From Amorphochlora amoebiformis (lineage: Eukaryota > Cercozoa > Chlorarachniophyceae): 64,000 nt of DNA. The notes beneath the pieces were generated by a model. It worked only from the letters and a program-made list of their open reading frames with translations, had not been told where the DNA came from and searched no databases. Of this stretch, positions 1 to 64,000 are shown one piece after another; within the stretch, counting starts at the first letter, position 1, and each line of letters begins with the position of its first letter. The position numbers and the translations under genes are program-made. The stretch lies in contig BAAHQB010000289.1 of the NCBI GenBank assembly GCA_054601695.1, forward strand, positions 124,001-188,000, written 5' to 3'.

Positions 1-303
1 TTTCCCTCCCTCTTATTTTCAAAAAATTGGGTAAAATTACCTGAGAAAATTCGCTATTAATATCTCTGTCTGAAGCTCACGTACCTTTCCCCCCCCCCAC
101 CTCTCTCTCTCTCTCTCTCATCTCTCTCTCCTCTCTTTTTTTCTCAAATGATAATAGTCTGTACATTTGGCAAAATTACCTGAGAAATGCCACTTTTCTT
201 CGTCTCTACAGTACGCATGTCTTTTCCAGAGTCCACCTTTTTCATCTATATATGTATATATACATATATATATACATACATACATATATATATGTATATA
301 TAT

Positions 304-344
<41 letters not shown>

Positions 345-386
345 TTTTATATATATAAATATATATATATATATATTATATATATA

Positions 387-423
<37 letters not shown>

Positions 424-671
424 GACTGTACACATGTAAATATATAAATAAATGCATATCTGTTTTTGGATTTATTTGGCGAAAGGTTGTTAATTATTGT
501 TGTTGTAAGGTATTTATATACACAACTATCATATATATATAATATATAATATATAATATGTAGTATATATATATACAATCCGGACTGAGAGAAAGATTAA
601 GCTCTCTCCTCTCTCCCTCTCTTTCTCTCTCTTTTTTTTTTTTTCTCTCTCTCTCTTCCTCTCTCTCTCTT

Positions 672-749
<78 letters not shown>

Positions 750-783
750 GCTCTCTATATCTCACTTTCTTCCGCTTTCCTTC

Positions 784-838
<55 letters not shown>

Positions 839-1142
839 AACTCATCAAAATCTTCCCGACGTAAGTTGGGCTTTGGGTTTAGGGTAAGAATTGGAATATG
901 ACTTGGCGGATATGAACGGGTTCCACTAGCTTTAGCCAGTACTTTGTACGGTAGAGGAACCTGGGTATGCAGATATAATATTCTTTGATATAATAATATG
1001 TATATATATATATACGTATATATATATATATATATGTATCTATAATATATATATATATATATATATATAATATACAAGTGTATAAGTAGAGACTCCTGTA
1101 TATGTGAATATATCAGAGTGTGATATCATATCATTCAGTATG

Positions 1143-1189
<47 letters not shown>

Positions 1190-1201
1190 CATATATATAT
1201 A

Positions 1202-1250
<49 letters not shown>

Positions 1251-1252
1251 TG

Positions 1253-1298
<46 letters not shown>

Positions 1299-1406
1299 CC
1301 CCAGAAAGCAGGCCTTCCAACGGATATAGTTCCAATGGGCCGCCGAATTATTATTCTCTTCAGGTTTTATCTTTTCTCTCGATGCCTAGTTTACCGGAAA
1401 AACATG

Positions 1407-1440
<34 letters not shown>

Positions 1441-1509
1441 ATATTAGCCCTTCAGAGTATGTATAATATCAACCCTTATATAAATAATATATTGACACAC
1501 ACACACACG

Positions 1510-1564
<55 letters not shown>

Positions 1565-1635
1565 GTATATATATGTTTATATATAGAATTCTGCGGCCCC
1601 CATGAGAGCATGTAGATATATGACCGACATACTAT

Positions 1636-1690
<55 letters not shown>

Positions 1691-1694
1691 TTAC
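1..1694 (-). other. Repeat-rich stretch that may hold further anoctamin exons
   Basis: Islands in AT and CT repeats at 160-240, 845-985 and 1310-1410 have exon-like edges on the minus strand. For example, the frame ending at 1310 is open for 29 codons and ends in a GG|GTATAT donor, and the 845-985 island follows a CCCAG acceptor. None gave the expected anoctamin TM6-10 motifs, so I do not extend the gene. 597-840 is CT-rich. Confidence 0.35.
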
Positions 1695-21050
<19,356 letters not shown>

Positions 21051-21624
21051 GGAGACTCTACGTAGTATCCAGAGATTTCCACGGAATCCCCGGGTTTCGT
21101 GAACTCTCCCCAGTCTCCCGTAATTAAACCCCGGGGATTCGATTCCGTTTGGCTCTCCTGAGAGTATCGTGCGGGTGCCTTGTCAGCGCAGACTCAGCAA
21201 GACTCAACGTGGTGGATACGTAGCCGAGAGCGATTTTTTATAAATTCCCAAGTGTGAAAAATGGATCTTAGAGTGGTGTTCAGGGGGGGGGGTGTTAGAA
21301 TTTCGAGGATTTTCGGCGTGTACAAATGAATGTTGATGGCGGGAATGTGTTGGTTTGTGTATATGTGATAATATGTCCATTACATACCTTACGGACACGC
21401 TTAATATGTACACATTGATGCATAATACATGCACACGTGTATAGATACGTGCATATGTTTACAACATGTAAATATGTATACATACATATACATATATATA
21501 ATTATATATATATATATACATATATATATAATATATACATATGTATACATGTATATTTATCATTATCATCAGGGTGAGGAAATCGAATTTCTTAGAGAGA
21601 TGATATGTACGTATGTATATATAA

Positions 21625-21662
<38 letters not shown>

Positions 21663-21782
21663 TAAATATATATTTAAATATAGATATATCATATATACAA
21701 TATATATTAAATATATATATATACATATATATTATTATTATTATTATTATACTTATTATTATCATTATTATTATTATTATTA

Positions 21783-21814
<32 letters not shown>

Positions 21815-21830
21815 ATTATTATTATTATTA

Positions 21831-21923
<93 letters not shown>

Positions 21924-21953
21924 GTAAAAAAATATATTGTTATATATATCTAG

Positions 21954-21988
<35 letters not shown>

Positions 21989-22603
21989 TATAGATATTCT
22001 ATAGATCTAGATAGATGTTGTAATCTAGATAATAAATATATGTGCTAGATTGTGTGTGTGTGTATATGTATATATTATAAATATATATTATACATAAGTA
22101 CTGATGTTTACTAGAGCTACTTAAAATTAAAAAATGGCCACAGCTCCAGCAGAACAACGAAATAGATGCGTAGATGAACTCGAGCGCGCTCGGATCAGAA
22201 AATGTCAAGTGTGAATCCAGATAATAACACCAGTATATATATATATATATAGTAATACTCAGTGACTAGTACTATTAGTATGACAATAAAATTAATCTAG
22301 TTTATCAATGACCTGTAGTCACTACTAGACTAGCCAGACTAGTACTAGTGGTATCTGAGTACGATTTTCTCCGGCCGATACGTACCCTGATGCACTTAAG
22401 TCGGATACGGACCGTATGGTTGGTTAACGTTGCTCAAGGCCACTACATATGACTATGTCGACACTCGACAGCTCGGCATGATGTCTAGCCTATTATATGT
22501 TCTGGATGTTGCTGCCATCAGACGAGCTGTATGCATATACTATGCCGGCGGGGAACGTGCACTATCTCAGCATCTCTCGCCGAACTACTGGCTTTGCAAA
22601 TGC
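21051..22603. other. Intergenic region between anoctamin and TTC5
   Basis: Holds paired palindromic motifs near the anoctamin start (21083-21094 and 21129-21140), AT repeats, an imperfect (TTA)n array at 21731-21881, and a CTAG-rich stretch at 22000-22420. I see no gene. Confidence 0.7.
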
Positions 22604-26215
<3,612 letters not shown>

Positions 26216-26571
26216 ATACACTGTTCAGGACGGAACTGTCGTTCGCGCGATGGGCATCCAGTGACACCTCCAATATGTCAAACTTATCTGTATGTGATGT
26301 AATGCTCTGTCACGCAGAAATTGTAAGATGAGAGATATTAAAGATAGATATACCAGATAATATCATAAGATAACTAATATATCTACAAGATTATGTGAAT
26401 GTATTTAGTACAATATATGCAATATTTCGGCGAGGTTTCATTCCCCGTTGGTACCCATGGTAGACCTGAGCGGGTAGTACCGTCACTGACAGCTTCCCTT
26501 TGCATAATTGTACCGGGGACACGATGGAGGCGTGACCAGGCCCAGGCGAGACGGTAGAACTAGGTACGAGT
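26216..26571. promoter_or_regulatory. Divergent intergenic region, TTC5 / kinase
   Basis: There are 356 bp between the two start codons, free of microsatellites. It must hold both 5' UTRs and promoters. I see no element that I can name with confidence. Confidence 0.6.
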
Positions 26572-28056
26572 ATGGGATCCGGAGCTTCCATGACCCCCAT
26601 GATGGGGTTAAAAGAACCCAACGCAGAGGCAAAGTCTTTTAGCTCGAAGCAGGGGCTCAAATCCCCCAAGGCGGTGGAGCGCGTGGCGGTTAAGGAGAAG
26701 CCTGAGACGAAATGTGAGTCAAAGCAGCCAGATTACAAGTCTGATACAGAGAAGAAATCGAAGGGAGATCGAAATCGAGAAAGAAGGCGTCAGTCCCGGA
26801 CAACGAAAGTTCAATCGGTTGTCGAAGTTTGCGTCGAAGGTTCCAAGAATGTATCCAGCAACTACTCCCGAGAAGTCAAGCAGAAGGAGCCTCTGCGACC
26901 TTCAAAAATGCTGGACCTCAAAGGATTCCGGATCAATGAAACGCTCTGTCAGACTGTTATGGGATGCGGTAAGAAATTCTCGATTTGTGCTTCGAATCTC
27001 TCTGAAGCAATAATTGTCTGTGACTTTTGCAGTCAAAAGGTGTACCCGAGTGTCCGACGGCCTGGAGTGTGTTTTAAAAATGTCACGGATTAACCAAGGA
27101 AGTAGCGACAACACAATCGAGAACCCAATAAACGAGGTGGGTCCAACTGGCGAAAATTGAATGCTTCTTTCTAATCATGTATTCTACAAGGTGCGGCTGC
27201 TCCGAAAGATAGGGGCCTCCTTTGACAACAAGTCTGCTCACCCGAATATCATTAGGTGGCTAACCCCGGTCCCCCCCGTCCCCTACCCTTCTCAATCCCA
27301 ACATATCGGTCTCGCCCTTCCATCGCTAATGTTTAACTTTTGCATGATCCCAGGTTGGTTGAGTACGTCGAGCGTCCCACAGCTATATGGGCGGTGAGCT
27401 TTAACAATACCTTCATTCCCGCCAGTCTCCCAACCACAGGTTTGACCCTTGTTATTTCCGACCAGGTTATGGAATTTGCCACTGGCGGCGAGCTCTTCGA
27501 CCTCGTTTCAGAGCACGGCGCTCTGTTTGAGGACGAGGCTAAGAATATTATGCGACAGGCTGCTGACGCCGTCGCCTTCATGCACCGGAATGGCGTCGCT
27601 CACCTCGATCTCAGCCTAGAGAATATCCTCATTCACCAGGGACAAGATGGAAACGTGGTGGTTAAGATCATCGACTTCGGGATGGCCCAAGAGATTCAGA
27701 GCTCGGGATTCAATCCCAACGGCTCGGCAGACCAGCGTCCTGGCAAACCAGCATATATGGCGCCAGAGATACATAGCGGAGAGGCCTTCGATCCCGAGAG
27801 AGCCGATTCTTTTTCTCTGGGGGTGGTGTATTTCACCATGCTCACGGGAGTCCCACCTTTCCGATTAGCCAGCGTACACGATAAAAGGTTCACCTACGTT
27901 GTTGGCTGCCCGAACCGAATGCTCAAGATCTGCGAAAGATGGAACCGTCCCATATCTGAAGCAGCGGCACTCTTCCTATCGACTCTCATTTGCTACTCTA
28001 GCGATAGGATAACTGTGAGGGAGATGAGAGCAGAACCGTACCTTCAAGAATTGTAA
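26572..28056 (+). CDS. Serine/threonine-type protein kinase with atypical HLD loop
   Basis: Five exons: 26572-26968, 27033-27136, 27191-27255, 27354-27393, 27466-28056 (TAA). Introns are 64, 54, 98 and 72 bp. The product is 398 aa. Residues 1-110 are basic, Lys/Ser-rich and probably disordered; the N terminus MGSGAS fits an N-myristoylation signal. The kinase domain follows. Its glycine loop is degenerate (CQTVMGCV keeps only the third Gly and the Val). The beta-3 lysine is K148 (CVLK), and the alpha-C glutamate is E167, just before VRLLRKI. HPNIIRLVEY leads into the N/C-lobe hinge VMEFATGGEL. The catalytic loop is HLDLSLEN (D250, N255): Arg of HRD and the following Lys are replaced by Leu and Ser. 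DFG is at 272-274 and APE at 301-303. It is probably active because K, E, D, N and DFG remain, but regulation by activation-loop phosphorylation is doubtful without the HRD arginine. The substrate is unknown. The gene is divergent from TTC5. Confidence 0.92.
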
Positions 28057-28474
28057 AGAACGGGAGGAGTTTTAATGCAGATGGTATGACCCTAGCAACT
28101 AACCCTAACCTTGACCTTAATCCTCAACTTAACTCTAACCCTACCCTAATCCTAACTAGGCTCGAGTAGTATTCGGCCTTCGTATAATTCTTGTAAAGGG
28201 GATTCCGCTGAATCCATTCACGGTGTTGCGTCTTCAGTGAGTAAAGAGTGAAAGCTTACTTACACGACCACGACCAGTTCATCGTGATTCAATCTTCCGA
28301 AATGCTTTCTATTGGCTTTTAATCCTATAGCATCCAGCTGCAGCATCCGCCGTACAAGCACGGAAAATCGGTTAATAAGTGTGAAGCATACATGTCATGT
28401 GTGCGCCCGTACAGACCCAAAGTCGATGTACATAATTAATTATACGATGTGATATGTTCTCACAAGCAATCATA

Positions 28475-28532
<58 letters not shown>

Positions 28533-28885
28533 CCATATATATATCTAGTATATATATATATATAAAGAATACATTCTAGCATTGTACATATACATACATA
28601 TACATACATATACATATCGTCAGATAAAAATACTACATACATACTTATATCTAGTCTAGACATACACATACACATTATTATCTAGATCTAGTAGATGAAA
28701 ATAGAATATTCAAAATATATCTTTAGAACTTCATGTACGCAATGTAATATGATGTACAGTGTTAATCATGATTTCAATGATTGAGCAAACACACGGGCTT
28801 AGACCGGTACAGACCGGTACAGCGATGCACAAATTCTAGAAATTTAATTAAGCGCTTAAGACCACAACGACCATGCGCATGAAGT
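28057..28885. other. Intergenic region between kinase and sulfatase (convergent)
   Basis: Degenerate CCCTAA repeats at 28082-28158, then unique sequence, AT repeats at 28480-28560 and more unique sequence. I see no gene. Confidence 0.7.
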
Positions 28886-49984
<21,099 letters not shown>

Positions 49985-50198
49985 TATGTCCCTGACACGT
50001 GGCAACTTGATATCGTATTTGTATATATTTGTATATAAGATCGATATTATATCTATTTATATATGTCTCGATATCCAAAGCTAAATACCACAACTAGATT
50101 AAGAAAATCTCGGCAGCGGACATACGCGGGACATTTCTTTGTGGCGCCCGTGCTCCTCGGGCATCTGCATCTAGACACCAGCCTAGGTATATTCAGAG
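49985..50198. promoter_or_regulatory. Divergent intergenic region, sulfatase / ZMAT2
   Basis: There are 214 bp between the two start codons. The left part is AT-rich (TATTTGTATATATTTGTATA around 50018-50036), the right part mixed. Both promoters must lie here or inside the first sulfatase intron. Inference from layout only. Confidence 0.55.
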
Positions 50199-50816
50199 AT
50201 GTCGGGCAAGACAGAGGCTGTCGACAATGTGGGAAGACGGACATGGGATATGGTTGAGTATACCAAGAAGCGAAAGGAGCAGATAGAGCAGGAGGAGAAG
50301 GAGATTCTTGGAGGTGCGGAGGCCGAACGGGCCCTGGCGCTGCCCTTGGAGCGCAAGCCGCTGCAGAGGCGGCAAGAGAAGGTGGATCTCGCCGCAACGC
50401 TCAATAAACGCCAGATGATCTCTACAAGTGCTGAGCTCGCGGACCAAGGGGGATACTACTGCAAGGTCTGTGAGTGCTTGCTCAAAGACTCGTCGACCTA
50501 CCTCAGCCATATCAACGGGCGGAGACATCAGCGTAAGTTAGGGATGAGCATGAGAGCGGAGCGATCGACGTTAGAGGAGGTTAGAAACCGATTGGAAAAA
50601 CACAAGAGACAGCGAGAGGAGCAGGAGGACAGCGTGCGGGATGTAGCGGCTAGGCTGGCTAGGTATGACGCTGAGCTACGCAAGAAGAAAAAGAAGAAAA
50701 AGAAGAAGGAGAAAGAGGCGAAGAAGCAGGCAGAGGAGGCGATGTCACAGGAGCAAAAGGACATGGCAGCCGCGGGGTTCTCGTTTTCGTTTGGGGGCAG
50801 CAAAAAAAATAATTAG
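50199..50816 (+). CDS. ZMAT2: ZMAT2 / Snu23 homologue, U4/U6.U5 tri-snRNP zinc-finger protein
   Basis: A spliceosome component of the pre-B/B complex, nuclear. The gene is a single uninterrupted 205-aa frame, close to the animal length of about 199. The N-terminal segment RRTWDMVEYTKKRKEQIEQE and the linker RQMISTSAELADQGGYYCKV are typical of the family. The matrin-type C2H2 finger is C88, C91, H104, H110 (CKVC then LSHINGRRHQRKLGMSM). The C-terminal coiled region is charged, with a nine-lysine run near residue 163, followed by a short Gly/Phe/Ser tail. It is the only intronless gene here, and its GC-rich coding DNA stands out from the AT-rich surroundings. A purine or polypyrimidine stretch and an AG just before the ATG (TATTCAG) leave room for an intron in the 5' UTR. 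It is divergent from the sulfatase, with 214 bp between the start codons. Confidence 0.97.
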   Translation: MSGKTEAVDNVGRRTWDMVEYTKKRKEQIEQEEKEILGGAEAERALALPLERKPLQRRQEKVDLAATLNKRQMISTSAELADQGGYYCKVCECLLKDSSTYLSHINGRRHQRKLGMSMRAERSTLEEVRNRLEKHKRQREEQEDSVRDVAARLARYDAELRKKKKKKKKKEKEAKKQAEEAMSQEQKDMAAAGFSFSFGGSKKNN

Positions 50817-51803
50817 TACGTATGATTTTTTCGATGGCTTAACACAGTAGGGTAGGGTGAACAAGACAGTGAAGGGGAGGGGAGAGAGAGAGACTTCAGA
50901 GTGGGGGGGAGGGGGAAGGGTTAGGAGGGTCTAGAGGAAGGCAGGTTGGCGGGGTCTAACTAGTCTTAGAGGGTTGGGTCTCAATGGAGAGGACAACTAA
51001 TATTACATGTACTTGTATATGTACATGTGTGTTACAAGCATATATCTACAGAACTAGAGCAAGTTATACATGTATTTCTAGTAGATCGGCGTGCAGCTGT
51101 GCGCATGTAAATGAAGTTGAAATGACTACCGAATAAGCTAATCAATATGAAGCTCTGAAGATAAGAATTCTCGTAGTCACTAGAGTCTAGTTATTAGCCA
51201 ACGGTTACAAATTAGGTAGCTACCAGCTAATAATAATGGCACAATATCTAGAATATATCTAGCTAGATACAAACTCCGACCGTATTGAAATATTAATATA
51301 TATATATGATGCTTAGTCTAGGCTATAATCCAGAATTAGCCAGTCACTGAGTTCAATTTCTAGAGAATATGTCCTAGATGTCCTCAAGATATTTACTAGA
51401 TTTATTCAAATCTTGTTTTCGATAAATTTACTAGAACTAGAGCAAGTTTCCAGAAATTTTAATTACTAGAATTTTAACAATCCCCAGGGCCTTGGGCGGC
51501 TGCGGTGCAGTTTACTTTTACCTAGTTTACTATTGTACTACCGCAGGTTGTCTCCCGTGACTAGTCACTCGAGTCAGGGCAGCAGAAATTAACTTGATTA
51601 AAGGCCAACACTGACTCGATGTAGTACTATCTAGAGTCTATTCTAGACTATCCAGACTCTAGAGACTATTGGAGCTCAATGATTCAAAGTCACTCAGGGC
51701 CATCGGCTAGATCGGACATGTCTACAATAAATAGAGTTTGGAGCGAATATCTAACAGAAGTCCTTCTGCGAGTGTCAAATTTGATCCATTTGTTTTTTTT
51801 TTT
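50817..51803. other. Intergenic region between ZMAT2 and the 331-aa protein gene (convergent)
   Basis: Mostly unique sequence with no gene seen. 51060-51720 is strikingly rich in the tetranucleotide CTAG. It should hold both 3' UTRs. Confidence 0.7.
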
Positions 51804-61532
<9,729 letters not shown>

Positions 61533-62021
61533 TCATTTTCCCCATAGCCTCGAGCTGAGCATACTCGTGCCTCGAAAGCCCCCAACCGCCTACTGTATTG
61601 CCGGGATTCCTGGGGAATCCCGGCAAGAGATGCAGCCGAGATAACTGTCAGGATAACAGCGAATACCCCTCCCCGATGGGATGGGGATGTTGAAAGACCT
61701 AGTCGACGCAGGGTGGGGGACTATGAGCAGAATACAGAATGGGGGGGGGAAGAAGCCATCCCTTGGCTCGGCGCCAAGAATTAGCCGAATAAATAGTAAA
61801 GATAGTGTAAAAGGATATTCATATATAGAAGAATAAGATAACTTCCGAGTCGAATCCCGGGGATTCTTCATGAATAACGGGAATCATGAACCACCCCGGG
61901 ATCTCCCGGTATCCCTTTTGGATAATTAATTTTTAATATCCACATAACAATCTCTTCTATATCGTGTGCAATTTAGAAATATCGCGGCTTTTGACCACAA
62001 GTTGGTCCACGAATCACGATA
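61533..62021. promoter_or_regulatory. Divergent intergenic region with GC-rich inverted repeats
   Basis: This 489-bp spacer separates the 331-aa protein gene from the signal-like gene. It holds a perfect 11-bp inverted repeat at 61600-61610 / 61614-61624 (GCCGGGATTCC) with a 3-base loop, and related GGGATTC / CCCGGG motifs at 61855-61920. Promoter function is inferred from position. Confidence 0.5.
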
Positions 62022-62695
62022 ATGGCCGTTCGAAGCGCTGCCTTCACTCTCGTGTTCGTATCCTTCGTCTCAGCCTCCCCCGGCCTCAGAGGCACCTTCC
62101 ACTCCATATTTTATATTTCTGTATCTTTTGGTATCAAGTTTATTCAGAATAATTAACCCAAATTCGGCATTTGAACGCCTAGGAACCACACGTGCCGGGA
62201 TGTCTGGAAGGCATTCCCTCCGAGGGTTGAGAGGAAGCGCTGCATTCAAACAAGGTGGAGGAAACAACATGCTCAGATCTAGCAATTCCGCGAGAAATTT
62301 TGTTCAGATCGCTCGAACAAGGGCTCAAGGTATCTTTCTCGAAGTAAATTGCTTATGGGAGACAAGAGGAACATGTGTGCATATCCGGTGTAAATATAAA
62401 CATACGGTTTTGGTTGGTGGATGAACGAACGAACGTATAACTAACTGGCCATATATTCGTATATGTTAAGAGAATGATCGTTTGATACATAAATTGCATG
62501 TACATGGGAGAACCCTCGCTAATATGTTCGCAGTCCTCTTGTGTAAAATTGAACGCGTTCGATTTTTTTTTGTTTTTTTGTCTCAAATTAGAGGATAGCG
62601 CTTTGTTTGGAAATATCGCCAACTTTTACGATTCCTTGAGGTAAGTTGGAGTGTGTGATATATATACACAACACACACACACACACACACACAAC

Positions 62696-62744
<49 letters not shown>

Positions 62745-62858
62745 TATAATATGTATGATGCATGCATGGCCATTTAAGAATATTACACGTGTATAATATA
62801 ACATTTATAAATGGTGTATGCGATATATATATATATATATATATATATGGTGTATGCG

Positions 62859-62890
<32 letters not shown>

Positions 62891-62893
62891 CAC

Positions 62894-62928
<35 letters not shown>

Positions 62929-63058
62929 TATACATGTGTGTGTATGCATATACAATACCATATACAACATATATAAATATACATATATCATATTTATTCA
63001 TACAACTTTTTTATTTATGTGTGTTCAACCTTTTATTTATTATATATGTGTATATATA

Positions 63059-63099
<41 letters not shown>

Positions 63100-63118
63100 T
63101 ATATATATACATACATAT

Positions 63119-63149
<31 letters not shown>

Positions 63150-63160
63150 GTATGTATGTG

Positions 63161-63249
<89 letters not shown>

Positions 63250-63382
63250 TATATATATATATACATGTGTATTTATATGTGTGTGTGTATATGTATGTGT
63301 GTATATATTTGTGTGTATATGTGTAACATACTGTGCATATACATTTGCGGGTTGTACACACAACAGTAAAATAGATGTGTGT

Positions 63383-63428
<46 letters not shown>

Positions 63429-63496
63429 TATATGTATTTATATACACATTTATATATGTATGTTTGTATGTACTAGAAATAGTAGAATCGTGTTGT

Positions 63497-63558
<62 letters not shown>

Positions 63559-63759
63559 TATATATATATATATATATGTAATATATACATATATATATAA
63601 ATACATATGTGTATATATATAACCAGAACCCTAACCCTAACCCAAAGTCTAACCCTAACCCAAAGTCTAACCCTAACCCTAACCCTAACCCTAACCCTAA
63701 CCCTAACTAGTTGGTATGGCTTGGATGGCTCTCAAAACTCGCAAATGAGCGTTCAGGAG
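62022..63759 (+). CDS. Protein with signal-like N terminus, unknown function, 3' part outside window
   Basis: Exons: 62022-62130, 62183-62329, 62592-62640, 63711-63759, then a GT donor, so the gene continues past the right edge. The first intron is 52 bp, the same size class as the TTC5 introns. Phases agree throughout. The N terminus ([20 protein letters not shown]) has a short positive start and a hydrophobic core ending at SAS, like a signal peptide. Next comes a basic, Gly/Ser/Arg-rich stretch ([13 protein letters not shown]) that could serve as a transit-type extension, then [15 protein letters not shown] and [16 protein letters not shown]. The intron before the last exon ends in CCCTAA repeats, and the acceptor CTAACTAG is formed by the last repeat. 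I know no family for it from this fragment. Confidence 0.68.
63630..63708. repeat. CCCTAA array forming a 3' splice site
   Basis: Eight or more CCCTAA units, some with CCCAAAGTCTAA variants, end in CTAACTAG directly before the exon at 63711. Confidence 0.92.
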
Positions 63760-63765
63760 GTGTTC

Positions 63766-63855
<90 letters not shown>

Positions 63856-63924
63856 TGTATATATATATATATATTACATACATATATATATATATATATG
63901 ATTACATTAAATAAATATATATAC

Positions 63925-63994
<70 letters not shown>

Positions 63995-64000
63995 ACGTAC

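Overview
This is a nuclear window from a microbial eukaryote. Seven genes can be read: six complete or nearly so, and one that runs off the right edge. The protein set (anoctamin, TTC5, arylsulfatase, the spliceosomal protein ZMAT2) is eukaryotic. The kinase catalytic loop HLDLSLEN resembles loops I know from stramenopiles, and TTAGGG repeats are common, so a stramenopile alga or protist is my best guess. That placement is weak. No rRNA, tRNA, CRISPR array or recognisable transposase gene was seen.

Most of the window is simple sequence: (AT)n, (CT)n/(GA)n, (TTA)n and TTAGGG/CCCTAA. Nearly all long open frames are frames through these repeats. The real coding sequence is in short exons (about 25-120 bp) separated by repeat introns. 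I assembled the genes by hand from splice sites, codon phase and family motifs. Every junction listed is phase-consistent unless I say otherwise.

Layout. 1695-21050 (-): anoctamin (TMEM16) gene, at least 31 well-supported exons, 3' end probably outside the window. 22604-26215 (-): TTC5, 13 exons, 426 aa. 26572-28056 (+): protein kinase, 5 exons, 398 aa, divergent from TTC5. 28886-49984 (-): arylsulfatase A-type enzyme, 28 exons, 536 aa, spread over 21 kb. 50199-50816 (+): intronless ZMAT2/Snu23, divergent from the sulfatase. 51804-61532 (-): basic, Pro/Ser-rich protein of unknown function, 11 exons, 331 aa. 62022-63759 and onward (+): protein with a signal-like N terminus, divergent from the previous gene and cut by the window end.

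The main novelty is structural. In the three genes with giant introns, exon edges are copied again and again into the neighbouring intron. Each copy carries the exon's 3' edge with its 5' splice site, or the exon's 5' edge with its 3' splice site, and is set in AT repeats. About twenty exons show this, with up to eight or nine copies. The compact TTC5/kinase cluster, with mostly 52-114 bp introns, shows none. Several sulfatase introns are made largely of telomere-type repeats that run up to, and partly form, the splice sites. The sulfatase has all the metal and catalytic residues of the family, but its formylglycine motif reads CSGSR instead of CxPxR.
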